DNA of 64,000 bases from contig NZ_CP059400.1 of the NCBI RefSeq assembly GCF_014109805.1, forward strand, positions 962,001 to 1,026,000. The letters are read 5' to 3'. The translations under genes were made by a program, and so were the position numbers. Below, piece after piece: positions 7,985-17,505 of this stretch. Source of the stretch: Legionella sp. PC1000 (GTDB taxonomy: Bacteria > Pseudomonadota > Gammaproteobacteria > Legionellales > Legionellaceae). The notes below the pieces were generated by a model. That model saw only the letters and a list, made by a program, of their open reading frames with translations, did no database searches and was not told where the DNA came from. Every line of letters begins with the position of its first letter. Within the stretch, counting starts at the first letter, position 1.

Positions 7985-8530
7985 CTATACTTCGTAAAAA
8001 ATATTGGTCACTGTTAAATTACATTCTCCATCACCAACCCGTAAGGTCCTAGTCTCACCAACTCTAGCTTTCAGCAATGTTTTTGCCAAGGGTGAAACCC
8101 AGCTTATTTTTCCCGCATTAATATCTGCTTCATCAAGACCTACAATTTTGACAGAATTGGATTCACCATTTTCATTGATATATTGGACAGTGGCGCCAAA
8201 AAATACTTGAGTAAGACCCACCTGAAGTTTCGGATCGACTATTTCAGCGCTTTCCAATCGTTTTGTTAAATAGCGAATGCGTCTATCAATTTCACGTAAA
8301 CGTTTTTTTCCATAAATGTAATCCCCATTTTCCGATCGATCACCATTGCTCGCTGCCCAACTTACTACCTTCACAATCTCAGGCCGTTCATTACTAACTA
8401 AATCACGTAATTCAGTTTGCAGCATTGCAAAACCAATAGGGGTCATATAATTTTTGACACTGGGTAACCCTAAGTCTGGACGCTCTGGTTCAGTATACTC
8501 ATCACCTTCTTTAGTAAAAGCCTTACTCAC
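7985..8530 (-). CDS. greB: transcription elongation factor GreB
   Basis: 181 residues with the GreA/GreB architecture: an N-terminal coiled coil (about 30-105) with the acidic tip SNGDRSENGDYIYGKKRLREID, then the C-terminal FKBP-like domain (VFFGATVQYINENGE to the end). The tip with its DxxE acid pair inserts in the RNA polymerase secondary channel and stimulates cleavage of backtracked RNA. The start MSKAFTKEGD and the YIYGKKRLRE signature are typical of GreB rather than GreA. Two GTG codons stand in tandem; the second (8530) has AGGAG at 6 bases and is preferred. Monocistronic. Confidence 0.93.
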   Translation of the reverse strand: MSKAFTKEGDEYTEPERPDLGLPSVKNYMTPIGFAMLQTELRDLVSNERPEIVKVVSWAASNGDRSENGDYIYGKKRLREIDRRIRYLTKRLESAEIVDPKLQVGLTQVFFGATVQYINENGESNSVKIVGLDEADINAGKISWVSPLAKTLLKARVGETRTLRVGDGECNLTVTNIFYEV

Positions 8531-8827
8531 CACAAACTCCTGTTATAGTCTTTATGATATATTACTTAATTATACCACTCTGTATATAACCTATCTCCAA
8601 TGGTTTAAGAAAAAAAGCTGGCAATTTTATTGATGAGTTTCCTCATATAAAATCTCTTTCAACGTCATTAATGAAGCAAGCGCCGCCTGAGTTTAGATGT
8701 AAGGCCGGAACCAGGCTGCCTTTCATTGTTCCTGGCAATTGCCTGAGTATTTTGATCCGGTGTTTCTCTATATTTTACTTATTGGTACTTACTGCATAAA
8801 CTTTCTATATCTCTATATGGGTATCAG

Positions 8828-9832
8828 ATGATTATGATGAAATGGCTCTTGATGGTATTATTTTTTTTTCTTAGTTACGGCGTGGGAGCGAATAATAATT
8901 TAAATCAGGCTTCGCCAAAGGGGCTTGAAGCCATATCGAGAGCAGCAACCCAATTTGTATCCAATATCTATTCAAATGCAGCGAATCTGGACTTGTTAAG
9001 TTCTTCTGAGGGGGATAGAAAAGCGTTCTTTAATAAACAATTTAGTGCGACGAACATACCTTGTAACATCGTTAAAATAGAGTTTCTTAATTTTGAAGTA
9101 GCAAACTGGGCGATGTGGGGCGTACAATGTTCAGAAAAAAAATCGTTTATTTTTGCTATCAAAAATGATTATGTAGGAACTATAAAATTATTAGACTGCA
9201 AATTATGCACTAATGGAACGTTTAGGCCCTGCCTGGATTGGTGTACACGAACCATTCCTTTAAGTGAAGTAAATACTAAACCCGAATCCTCATATGTAAA
9301 ACCCGAATTAGCAAATCTGCCCTCGTCAGTCGCTGAGCTATCAACGGATAATGTCCCTCTAGAGCAGGTTTTTTATGATCCAGGCAATCGATATACGATT
9401 AAATATCCCAGTGCCTGGAAACAATGGTTGGATAGTTCAGGGGTGCAAAAATTTGGTATCCCTCAAAAACCCTGGGTGGTTTTTGTGTCAAGCTTAGATG
9501 ATAGGTACAAAAGTGTGATTGAATTATTTAAAGAAAAACCTGATGTAACGTACCTGAAAAATGATTTTACCCAATCCATCAATAAAAACATTAAATTTTT
9601 AAACGAGGGCCCATTAACTATAAAAGCGTCCGATGGCAGCAATTTAAAGGCATATTATGTCATCGCCGTTTATTCAGTAGATGGTTTTTGGTATGAACTC
9701 TTGGCTGTTATGGTCGAACGCAAAACGGCACCCAAGTATTTAAGATTTGTCTATGCGTCTCCCATAGCACAAGAGAAAGATACCCTATCCATTGCTAAAG
9801 CCATGTTAAAGTCTTGGTCAATCTCCCCTTAG
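8828..9832 (+). CDS. exported hypothetical protein with PsbP/MOG1-like C-terminal half
   Basis: 334 residues with a clear signal peptide (MKWLLMVLFFFLSYGVGA, cleavage near residue 21). The N-terminal half has five or six Cys (NIPCN, WGVQC, LDCKLCTNGTFRPCLDWC), probably disulfide-bonded in the periplasm. The second half begins VFYDPGNRYTIKYPSAWKQW, the opening strand-turn seen in PsbP/MOG1-like domains. Both divisions are inferred from pattern only. Three in-frame ATGs lie close together at 8828-8842; the first is given, but the third (MKW) makes the best signal peptide. Function unknown. Confidence 0.7.
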   Translation: MIMMKWLLMVLFFFLSYGVGANNNLNQASPKGLEAISRAATQFVSNIYSNAANLDLLSSSEGDRKAFFNKQFSATNIPCNIVKIEFLNFEVANWAMWGVQCSEKKSFIFAIKNDYVGTIKLLDCKLCTNGTFRPCLDWCTRTIPLSEVNTKPESSYVKPELANLPSSVAELSTDNVPLEQVFYDPGNRYTIKYPSAWKQWLDSSGVQKFGIPQKPWVVFVSSLDDRYKSVIELFKEKPDVTYLKNDFTQSINKNIKFLNEGPLTIKASDGSNLKAYYVIAVYSVDGFWYELLAVMVERKTAPKYLRFVYASPIAQEKDTLSIAKAMLKSWSISP

Positions 9833-9935
9833 TCAATACATCAATAGGGTTTGCGCCGAGTGTTGATGAACGACTCGTTTATGGATTTTGGACTGAGGCC
9901 TATAATTAAGCATTGTGTCTAACTAATAATACAAA

Positions 9936-11576
9936 TCAAGTTATTCTTGGCAAGATAATACTAAAACTCGCCCCTTTTAATGTCTTCGAATCATTAATTG
10001 AAAGCTTTCCGTCATGTAAACCCAATATGGATTTCGTAATGGATAAACCTAGCCCAATATGTTTTCCTGCAGTGTCGGTCGAATTTAATGTTGTAAAGGG
10101 TTCTACTATTTTTTCCCTATCCCGCTCAGGAACACCCGGGCCGTCGTCCTCTACGCGAATAATCACTGATTTATTTTGATATTCCAAACTGATGAGTATT
10201 TCTTTACGGGCGTGTTTCAGTGCATTACTAATGAGATTATTTATTGCGTGATATAAAAGTTTCGGATCAAAAAATATCAATTCATTATCGTTTTGTTGGA
10301 AATTAAATAACACATTTACTTCATAGGATTGATGCGTTTTTAATAAATTTTCAAGCCATTTACGTAGATTAAGTCGTTCCTTATTTATTTTAAGTTCATG
10401 GGTCGTACTTTGTGAATAGAGTAAAAACGTATGAATCAACCGGTTTAATTCTTGGATATCTTCTTCGATGCTTTCAATATGTTCTTGCTCTTCACTGGAC
10501 TGAGTTTTAATTTTCTTTAAAGAATCAAGTGCCAATTGTATGGTGTATAATGGAGTACGAACTTCGTGTGCGACAAATCGTGCCATATTTTGTTGTGATT
10601 GTATCAGTAAATTTATTTTGTTACCCATAGCAACAACATTTTCATAGACACCTCTTAAAGTTGAAAAGCGATTCAGGTGCACCTCATAATTAAAGTGACC
10701 TTGGCTGTACTCTTGCGTTAATTTATGTATTTTTGCGCTGTTTCTGCTGAATAACCACGTGAGAACTGCCACGGCAAAAACAGCTAAAAAGGTTGTTGTG
10801 ATAACAAAGTATATTTGAATCTTTGATAATTGAAGTGAAAAATAGGGGTAGTTTAAAGGGCCTACGCGTATTATTTTGTCACTATTAGGAATTTTAAAAT
10901 AAATCGTTGTTATAGGGTTCTCATCAGTTGGAATGTCATAATCTACCTCACCATTCATTAATTTATTTTTGGTTTTATAAGCAATATGGGTACTGTTAAT
11001 TGATGTGAGTTCTAAAGGAATCTGATACTGTAGCTGGAGCGTATCTAATGCTTCATTCCATTTGCTCATCGGGGTAGCATTTAACGAATTTAAAATGAGC
11101 ATTCTCATCAGATAAGTTGAACTTTGAATGATCTCATTCATCGATGTTCCTACTTGTATTTTCAAAACATAAGGACTCTTGCCCAGACGCTTGTAGGCAT
11201 AGACATCATGGAGACTGTAGGTTAAAAACATAAGATTTTGTTCATCTTTATAAACAACACCACCTGCAAGCAATTGTTCTTTTTCCTTTTCTGTAAGGGG
11301 TAGGGAGCTTATAGCCATCACTTGGGCGGCATTATTGTTTTGTGGGAATAATTTTTTTAATTCCTCATGAGATCGCGAAATAGGTATATTCAATTGCGCT
11401 TCATTTGACTTAAGTAATCGGTGTTCGAGTACTGAAAAATTGCCTATCCCTAAAATGTCATGAACTTTTTGGGAACTTACTCGTATGGAGTAAGTAAAGG
11501 AGAGATAAAAACCCAGAAGAATGAAAAATAATATCAATAAAGAAGCGCAAATTGTTTTTAGGTATAATTTTATCAT
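9936..11576 (-). CDS. sensor histidine kinase of an OmpR-type two-component system
   Basis: 546 residues. A membrane helix (8-28), a large periplasmic sensor region (30-250) and a second helix (257-277) are followed by a HAMP-like linker. The H-box FVAHEVRTPLY (phosphorylated H337), N-box NNLISNALKHA, G1 DDGPGVP and G2 GLGLSITKSI are all intact, so it should autophosphorylate. Its ATG overlaps the stop of the response-regulator gene by ATGA, indicating translational coupling. The stimulus is unknown; layout resembles RstB/EnvZ-type kinases. Confidence 0.92.
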   Translation of the reverse strand: MIKLYLKTICASLLILFFILLGFYLSFTYSIRVSSQKVHDILGIGNFSVLEHRLLKSNEAQLNIPISRSHEELKKLFPQNNNAAQVMAISSLPLTEKEKEQLLAGGVVYKDEQNLMFLTYSLHDVYAYKRLGKSPYVLKIQVGTSMNEIIQSSTYLMRMLILNSLNATPMSKWNEALDTLQLQYQIPLELTSINSTHIAYKTKNKLMNGEVDYDIPTDENPITTIYFKIPNSDKIIRVGPLNYPYFSLQLSKIQIYFVITTTFLAVFAVAVLTWLFSRNSAKIHKLTQEYSQGHFNYEVHLNRFSTLRGVYENVVAMGNKINLLIQSQQNMARFVAHEVRTPLYTIQLALDSLKKIKTQSSEEQEHIESIEEDIQELNRLIHTFLLYSQSTTHELKINKERLNLRKWLENLLKTHQSYEVNVLFNFQQNDNELIFFDPKLLYHAINNLISNALKHARKEILISLEYQNKSVIIRVEDDGPGVPERDREKIVEPFTTLNSTDTAGKHIGLGLSITKSILGLHDGKLSINDSKTLKGASFSIILPRIT

Positions 11577-12268
11577 TTATCTTTCCATGCATCCGATAAA
11601 AATAAATATCCTTTTCCATAAATCGTTTTAATTCGATAAGGATTCTCCAGATCATCACCTAATATCTTTCTTAATCGTGATATCTTAAGGTCAATACTTC
11701 GATCCACTCCATCGTATTCCCGACCACGTAATGCATAATCAATATTATCTCTGCTTAAAACGGTATCTGCATTCTTTGCTAACAGAGCGAGTAGCTCATA
11801 TTCACTTGGGCTTAAATCAATGGGGTTTCCACAATAACGGACACTCTTTTTTATTAAATCAATAATTAAATTATCAAATTGAATTTTTTTAAATTCTGCA
11901 ATTAAGCTGGGTCTTCTTAAAAGCGCAGAAATTCTTGCTTTTAATATCTCTTCTTTAACGGGTTTCGTGACATAGTCATCCGCACCAAGTTTAAGGCTGG
12001 TTACCTCATTTTGCTCTGTGTTCAAAGCAGTTAACATCAATATTTTACCTCGATACGCATCACGTACTGTTTCACAAATTTGCTCACCATTCATCCCTGG
12101 CAACATGATGTCAAGAATCACTAAATCGGGCTGGTCTCTAATGATACGATAGGCAGCACTATCTCCTCGAGACTCTGTAGCAACATGATACCCTTCTTCA
12201 GTAAGCATTTTTTTTAAATACTTGACTAACTTAAGGTTATCCTCAACCAACAATATATTTATATTCAT
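11573..12268 (-). CDS. OmpR/PhoB-family response regulator
   Basis: 231 residues. The receiver domain has the acidic pair VEDN, phospho-acceptor D53 in VILDIMLPGMNG and the conserved lysine in VTKPVK. The C-terminal winged-helix DNA-binding domain shows LSPSEYELLALLAK and the recognition-helix region DRSIDLKISRLRKILGD, followed by the wing IKTIYGKGYLF. It is first in an operon with the kinase gene, overlapping it by 4 bases. The divergent gene at 12439 starts only 170 bases away and shares the promoter region, so it is a candidate target. Targets otherwise unknown. Confidence 0.94.
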   Translation of the reverse strand: MNINILLVEDNLKLVKYLKKMLTEEGYHVATESRGDSAAYRIIRDQPDLVILDIMLPGMNGEQICETVRDAYRGKILMLTALNTEQNEVTSLKLGADDYVTKPVKEEILKARISALLRRPSLIAEFKKIQFDNLIIDLIKKSVRYCGNPIDLSPSEYELLALLAKNADTVLSRDNIDYALRGREYDGVDRSIDLKISRLRKILGDDLENPYRIKTIYGKGYLFLSDAWKDK

Positions 12269-12438
12269 CGTTTATCATTTTATGCGGTTTAATATTAGTG
12301 TAGTCCTGCGGGCTCATTATTCCACAAATCCCCCATTGCCTGTCTAAACATACTCAATATATACAAAGTTTATACAATTGGCGATTTGTATTTCGATATA
12401 ATGGATTTATCGAACAGTAACATCGTAGGAGAAACAGC

Positions 12439-14025
12439 ATGAAAGCAAGAATTGTTAAATTAGCCACTTCACTTGTAGAAGGTTTAAGTTCATTGACCTT
12501 TAAGTCCAAAAGAACAGAGTCTGATGTGGAATGGATTAGGAGGGAAGCCAATATAGAACAAGTAAGTGTGGCTACCGTGCTGGGTAATGGCACTCCTGTA
12601 ACCCATGGCTATGGGGACGTGAATAAAGATACGGTCTTTGGCGCTGCATCACTAAGTAAACCCGTATTTGCTTATCTTGTATTAAAACTTGCAGAAACTG
12701 GCACGCTCTCTTTAGATATGAATAGGCTTAATGACATTTTGCCCTTTAAGGACTTTTGTCAACAACATGGTTTTAAATGGAAAAAGGACGAAGAAATCAA
12801 TGAAGAGGATATCGCACGTATTAATGCATTGACGCCGGCCATGATTCTTGCTCATAAAACCGGTTTTGATTTAAATAACTGGACCAATGAGGTGAATCAT
12901 CAATTTGAACCCGGACAAGAATATTATAGATATTCAGGGCTTCCTTTGTTTTATTTGCAAAAAGTGATGGAAAAACTGCACGAACCACAACTTGCTTTAA
13001 TGCCAGAGAATGATTCTTTTGAAGAAAATAAACTGTATGTTTCAATCAATCCTCCGAATCTTAGATATACAATTTTTGATATTACAGGGGTAGGAAGATC
13101 CGGCACCATAGACTTAAACGCACTCAATTGTAATCTACAAAAGCTCACTGATGTTCAGGAGCTTAATCCCTACTTACCCCAAATTATTGAAGAAGTAGCA
13201 AAACGGGGGCATACCGCAAATCTTGAAGTGCTTGCTAAAAAATATGTGTTTGACCCTTTACATATGAACCACAGCAGTTTTGGAAAAAAACCATGCGCAG
13301 CAAATACTTTAACCACTACCGCTGAAGATTATGCGCTATTCGTGCAAGCCTGGATGAACGATGAAACATTGAACTATGCTTTTAATCCTCAAATTCGAAT
13401 GACGCAGGATCCTTGGGCAAAAGAGACGGTGTCGGATCACCGTGATTTAAAATATGTAGCAGAATGTTTGGGTTTTCAACTTGAAGTAGATGAAAATGGC
13501 AAACCGCTAACGGCGTTTAAGACAGGTGATATGGGGCCATGGAGAGGGTGGGTTGCGATCGATTTAACCGGTGATTTAAAAGAAAGGAAAGCAACAGTTT
13601 TTTTTGCAAAGGGCCCAGATGAAGGAAATGGACATATTCTTGCTGAGACACTCATCAAACCCTATTTTCAATTAGAGCATGCGATGAGGTGGTTTAAAGA
13701 AAAATATGGCTTTGCTACAGGCTGGGAAGAAAACTGGGAAGCTTTGCAGAAAGTACGATGTGGGCGCGGAATAAACTATCAAAAACACTCACCGAAAGTA
13801 TCTCAGTCGCAGGATGAAGTTACTGTTCCTAGTGATAGTACACAAAAAATACTTCAGCTTATGCCCAAGCAAGAACCAGTACCACAAACGGTTCAATCTC
13901 AAGAAGAAACACACTCAACTAAATCTGTTCAGGCAGTGGAGCAAATAAGAGAAGAGGATAAAACGCAAGAGGAACGGAAATTTAATCCCACCCCATTTTC
14001 AAACTCTTATGGCTCATATTACTAG
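12439..14025 (+). CDS. serine hydrolase (beta-lactamase fold) with charged C-terminal extension
   Basis: 528 residues. SLSK (SxxK nucleophile, in FGAASLSKPVFAYL) and YSG in YRYSGLPLFYL (second motif) mark a class C beta-lactamase/esterase-type fold spanning about 40-420. No signal peptide is present, unusual for a cell-wall enzyme. The C-terminal hundred residues are Gln/Glu/Pro-rich and low-complexity (QSQEETHSTKSVQAVEQ), with a glutamate-rich patch EEDKTQEERK close to the end. That resembles the E-block of Dot/Icm substrates, so a translocated hydrolase is possible. GGAG lies 7 bases before the start. It is divergent from the two-component operon. Substrate unknown. Confidence 0.8.
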   Translation: MKARIVKLATSLVEGLSSLTFKSKRTESDVEWIRREANIEQVSVATVLGNGTPVTHGYGDVNKDTVFGAASLSKPVFAYLVLKLAETGTLSLDMNRLNDILPFKDFCQQHGFKWKKDEEINEEDIARINALTPAMILAHKTGFDLNNWTNEVNHQFEPGQEYYRYSGLPLFYLQKVMEKLHEPQLALMPENDSFEENKLYVSINPPNLRYTIFDITGVGRSGTIDLNALNCNLQKLTDVQELNPYLPQIIEEVAKRGHTANLEVLAKKYVFDPLHMNHSSFGKKPCAANTLTTTAEDYALFVQAWMNDETLNYAFNPQIRMTQDPWAKETVSDHRDLKYVAECLGFQLEVDENGKPLTAFKTGDMGPWRGWVAIDLTGDLKERKATVFFAKGPDEGNGHILAETLIKPYFQLEHAMRWFKEKYGFATGWEENWEALQKVRCGRGINYQKHSPKVSQSQDEVTVPSDSTQKILQLMPKQEPVPQTVQSQEETHSTKSVQAVEQIREEDKTQEERKFNPTPFSNSYGSYY

Positions 14026-14107
14026 GCTAATTAGGAGAAGGAAATCAATACTAATTGTCGGGGGATTTTAGGATGAGACCAACTCCTAAAGAAACAAGCA
14101 GCAAAAA

Positions 14108-14131
14108 CTGCGGTTTCGGTTTGAACCGCAG
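14108..14131 (+). terminator. hairpin after the serine hydrolase gene
   Basis: CTGCGGTT and AACCGCAG form a perfect 8-pair stem with an 8-base loop, about 80 bases after the stop codon; a short GTCTTTC follows. Probably a terminator. Confidence 0.5.
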
Positions 14132-14268
14132 GTCTTTCAGACCTTCAACCAGGCTTCTTGGGCTGTGAAAGTTCTAAAGTCACTTTGTTTTTTTATTCTA
14201 TACTTATTAGGGTTAAGCAATAAATTTACACTTGAATTGCTACGGATTATAACTATAGGGAGATTATA

Positions 14269-14517
14269 ATGGCTAGAAATGATTCAAGTAGTAGTGTTGC
14301 AATAGTTGCTATAGTAGTGATTGTTATCCTTGTCGTTATTGCAGCATATTATTTCTTTCGTGAGAGTCTTGGCACTACAACACCTACAGCTCCTGCAGTA
14401 ATTAAGGAGGCTCCAAGTACAACTATAGAGGCACCTAAAACGACAATTGAGGCACCTACTATAGAGATGCCAAAAGCAACGCCAAATAATTCAAGTAGTG
14501 GTGATACGAAAAAATAG
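14269..14517 (+). CDS. small single-pass membrane protein with Pro/Thr-rich tail
   Basis: 82 residues. A polar serine-rich start is followed by one strongly hydrophobic helix (about 10-30, VAIVAIVVIVILVVIAAYYFF). The periplasmic or cytoplasmic tail repeats EAPxTTIEAP units and ends in Ser/Asp/Lys. The tail is low-complexity and probably an extended linker. GGGAG lies 8 bases before the ATG, and a perfect hairpin terminator follows. No known family recognised. Confidence 0.75.
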   Translation: MARNDSSSSVAIVAIVVIVILVVIAAYYFFRESLGTTTPTAPAVIKEAPSTTIEAPKTTIEAPTIEMPKATPNNSSSGDTKK

Positions 14518-14534
14518 GGATAATGATAGGAACT

Positions 14535-14556
14535 TCCTGGTTGCAAGCAACCAGGA
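14535..14556 (+). terminator. perfect hairpin terminator
   Basis: TCCTGGTTGC and GCAACCAGGA pair perfectly with a 2-base AA loop, about 18 bases after the stop of the small membrane protein gene. Confidence 0.6.
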
Positions 14557-14632
14557 GGTAACTGCTTGGAAATGATGGGAATTTAAAGTTATAGTAACAC
14601 CCTGTGCTTATAAATGATTAGGACATCGCTTC

Positions 14633-15988
14633 ATGGATTGGCAGCCTTTTAAACCGAGAGGGTGGGGCATAAAGACTTTAAGATTCCTTTCGACATTTAT
14701 TGCGGTGTATTCATTAAATAGTTATGCCGCGCAGCTTCCGCCATTTTCTTTTTCAGAAGTAGAATACTTGGCAGAACAACAGGAAGAGGCATCCTATTTA
14801 GGGCATTTGCCTTCAGACTCAAAACAGCTTGATCATGGTTTTGCTCTATCCGAGCATTTAGCAGCAGGACAACAGGTGGCGCTTTTATTTGAGCCAACCA
14901 AATCGCCTGAAACGAATGGTTTGCTGCATTTACGCAATGGCCTTAAGCTCACCTATGGGAATATTTTAAGCCTGGGCGATTTATGCGGTATTGTTGGGCA
15001 GCCTATTAGTTTAGGAAAAACTCCCAAAGAACGACACCAGCGATTTCTAAATACCTTTTATTCCTTTGCTAAAGAGGTTCGCGCTGTAGATGAAGTCAAT
15101 CAACTCACTCACGTCATTGAGCAGGAACTACAGGCAATCCAAACGGGCATGCAGCACGGAGAGACACCAGAAGTCATTTATCAACGCATTGGTAATGAAG
15201 TAGGTCGACAAGTTAACTGCATTACGGGGGGCGGCTGCCTCTCTTGGAATTGGTGGGTGTTCCCGGGGCGTTATTTGAAATTAGCTATGGAAAATTATGA
15301 TCATTTCATCCCGAATGCACAAATTGCTTATTTAAGCGGGCATCAAGCTGCATTGTCGCAAGCTTTAAAAGCGCGGGAAACGGGTTTAAGACAGGATTTG
15401 GAATTAGCCTATGCAATGGATGCTTTTGCCTGTCATTTTTTGTCGGATCACTTTGCTGCCGGCCATCTGCGTACTCCGCGTATACAACTTGCTCAAGAGG
15501 TTTATCCTTCACTACTGGGCTCATTATTAGCAAGCTATATGCACAACGAAGAAAATAGAGAAGGATTACATGTGCATAATGAAAATCAGGAACATTGGAT
15601 TGTCTATGGTGATTTTTCTTATTTTAATCCCGCCAATGAAGAGAATAGAAATAAACTGGCGCGTGTGTTACAGCAATCTGCCGATGATGTTTTTAACACC
15701 TATCATTATGGAATAATCAACGATTACCATCTGCTCCTTGCCTCAATTCCTGAGGCAGATGAAAATAAAGACGAGCACAGCATGGACATTTCACCCTTAT
15801 TTTATTGGGATGAGCGTACGAAACAACTTTTACGTCGAAAAGATATAAGCAATCCATACGATCGTCGCTTTACCGCAAATTGGTGGGGATGGAGTACTTT
15901 TATTTCTCTAAAAAGACACTACGGAATGACCCAGGAAATGCGTTCTATGTCGCATCTTTTAGAGCACAATTCTCAAGAACAGGAATAA
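14633..15988 (+). CDS. exported zinc-phospholipase-C-like protein (Legionella Plc family)
   Basis: 451 residues with a signal-like segment (residues 14-33 ending SYAA). The motifs GNILSLGDL, NYDHFIPNAQIAYLSGHQAAL and AYAMDAFACHFLSDHFAAGHLRTPR have the His/Asp spacing of metal-dependent phosphatidylcholine-type phospholipases C (PlcA/B/C group of Legionella), in which HFxxDxFAxGHxR carries zinc ligands. Members are exported or delivered to hosts and hydrolyse phospholipids. The protein has two extra Cys (VNCITGGGC). Family placement is from remembered motifs, so the exact paralogue is not assigned. Monocistronic; the ribosome site is weak. Confidence 0.65.
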   Translation: MDWQPFKPRGWGIKTLRFLSTFIAVYSLNSYAAQLPPFSFSEVEYLAEQQEEASYLGHLPSDSKQLDHGFALSEHLAAGQQVALLFEPTKSPETNGLLHLRNGLKLTYGNILSLGDLCGIVGQPISLGKTPKERHQRFLNTFYSFAKEVRAVDEVNQLTHVIEQELQAIQTGMQHGETPEVIYQRIGNEVGRQVNCITGGGCLSWNWWVFPGRYLKLAMENYDHFIPNAQIAYLSGHQAALSQALKARETGLRQDLELAYAMDAFACHFLSDHFAAGHLRTPRIQLAQEVYPSLLGSLLASYMHNEENREGLHVHNENQEHWIVYGDFSYFNPANEENRNKLARVLQQSADDVFNTYHYGIINDYHLLLASIPEADENKDEHSMDISPLFYWDERTKQLLRRKDISNPYDRRFTANWWGWSTFISLKRHYGMTQEMRSMSHLLEHNSQEQE

Positions 15989-16293
15989 GAAAAATAGATA
16001 TTAAGAGTTTCTGGTTTCAGTGAAAAAACTACAACCATTTCCCTAATGGATTGGTTGTTGGTCTCAAAATTGGGATAAACGATAGAACAACCAATTGCAA
16101 AAATAAGAGGTATTCCATACAGTGCCCAATACTAGGTATAAAGTCCTTCATTACCAGGGTCTAAGAAGATCGGTACTAAAAACACTGGATCCCGCAGAGA
16201 AGCCATGGGTCGCAAGCACAGATCTGATCCAGGGAGATGCCTGCAGTCCCGAAGGGAAGATGAGGAGGGAACTTCTTGTTGCAAGCAATAAGG
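15989..16293. other. gene-free stretch, imperfect hairpin only
   Basis: Starts with an imperfect ACAACCATTTCC...GGATTGGTTGT hairpin (about 16030-16061), plausibly the terminator of the preceding gene. The rest includes an unusually G+C-rich patch (about 16180-16275) that does not match any recognised element. A 67-codon frame at 16122 overlaps the convergent gene and is not credible. Confidence 0.4.
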
Positions 16294-17010
16294 CTACGAC
16301 ACACCAGCTGTTCGGGGCTGGTTAAGGTTCACTTGTTCGTGTAATGCTGTTATAAAATCGCTTACCGTATGAACTGTTTTGCCATTCAGTAATTTATCTG
16401 CCAAACCTTGTTTTACAAAGACTCTAATAGCGCCGCCTAATTCACCCTTACGTAAGGTGGATAAATGGGCTAATAGATTCGTTGGATTTTCTTTTAAAGC
16501 ATTTTTAAGCGCCTCAATAGCCTCTTTATTTGCCGACGCGCTCTTTTTAGAGGCAAAAAATCCAAATGGATAGTCTTTATTTAATAGATCCTCAAGAGCC
16601 AGAGTGCTGTTTACATAAGAAACAAAATGTTCATCAATAGCTATATTGGCTTGATGTGCCTTGGTGACTGCCTTTATTAATTGGAATTTTTCAAAGTTGG
16701 GGTCGGATGACTTTAAATGGTTTAATTTATGGAGCTCCTTACTTTTATTTATTTGATCTTCAATCCACTTTACGGTGATCTGGGTTAAGTCATCGCTGCT
16801 TAATATGACATCAATACAAAGATTATATATAGGTGATGTTTCTGCGAAAGAAGCAGGGTTTGCAAGTAATATTTTCCTTAAAGCATGACGATATGCACTG
16901 TTGAGATATCCAATGAGTTCCTTTTCATTAATGAGATCCTCTTTAGTGTGAGTTTTTTTAATAAATTTTAAGGGATCATAATAACCGTAAATCGTATTTA
17001 GTCTGGGCAT
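16294..17010 (-). CDS. hypothetical helical protein
   Basis: 238 residues, predominantly helical and soluble, with no signal peptide or membrane segment. The composition (Lys/Asn/Leu-rich with HLKS, HQAN and HVSYVN-like patches) is like orphan Legionella proteins. The central part EALKNALKENPTNLLAHLSTLRKGELG may form a small helical repeat. AAGGAG is 8 bases before the ATG, so the start is firm. The gene stands alone and ends in the odd G+C-rich patch downstream. No function can be assigned. Confidence 0.65.
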   Translation of the reverse strand: MPRLNTIYGYYDPLKFIKKTHTKEDLINEKELIGYLNSAYRHALRKILLANPASFAETSPIYNLCIDVILSSDDLTQITVKWIEDQINKSKELHKLNHLKSSDPNFEKFQLIKAVTKAHQANIAIDEHFVSYVNSTLALEDLLNKDYPFGFFASKKSASANKEAIEALKNALKENPTNLLAHLSTLRKGELGGAIRVFVKQGLADKLLNGKTVHTVSDFITALHEQVNLNQPRTAGVS

Positions 17011-17055
17011 ACACGCTACTCCTTAGCCTGTTTCAAAATTTTGCTCGTTCTATCT

Positions 17056-17150
17056 GGATGCAGAAATTTTTATGAATTAAACATACCATACACTATGTTT
17101 AAAATATAATAAGTATTTGCAATAAAAATAATACATGGCGGATAAACTAA
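17056..17150 (+). repeat. decayed duplicate of the nucleoside hydrolase leader and start
   Basis: About 95 bp matching 17411-17505: GCAGAAATTTTTATGAATT, an AACATACCATACACTATGTTTAAAATATAA block and, after it, AATAATACATGGCGG opposite AGTAATACATGATGG of the real gene's first codons. The duplicate has lost the ATG (ATA) and meets a stop within about 8 codons. Confidence 0.75.
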
Positions 17151-17410
17151 CCCATTGAAGATCTCGAACACCCTCAACATCTTGTTTTTTTAATTAATTC
17201 AACCTCACGATAAAATATATTTGTTCAAAAAACCTAAATCGAATCGATGAGTATTTTTTTAACAAAAACTCATTTAAATATAGATAGACAATGCCTGTAC
17301 GCAAGTGTTATTGAATATACTAAAGAATTTTTAAAATTGAGGTTAATGCAAGAACACCATACCTTTGTAGCTTGAAAAATGGAGCCCCACGGATTATTTC
17401 GTTCCGTAGA
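17151..17410. other. AT-rich spacer between leader duplicates
   Basis: No open frame or RNA gene is visible on either strand. It contains no recognisable nucleoside hydrolase coding beyond the first few codons of the decayed copy. Confidence 0.4.
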
Positions 17411-17505
17411 GGAAATGCAGAAATTTTTATGAATTTAACGTAGCATACAGCGTATTTAAAAATATAAGGATTTGTAATGAAAGTAATACATGATGGTGAT
17501 GCTGC
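17411..17505 (+). repeat. intact copy of duplicated leader (5' of nucleoside hydrolase)
   Basis: Partner of 17056-17150, 355 bp downstream. It includes the ribosome site region AATATAAGGATTTGTA and the first ten codons of the nucleoside hydrolase gene. Confidence 0.75.

Noticed and set aside
16122..16325. 67-codon plus-strand ORF
   Set aside because: No ribosome site, odd composition, and it overlaps the end of the convergent gene with a firm AAGGAG start.
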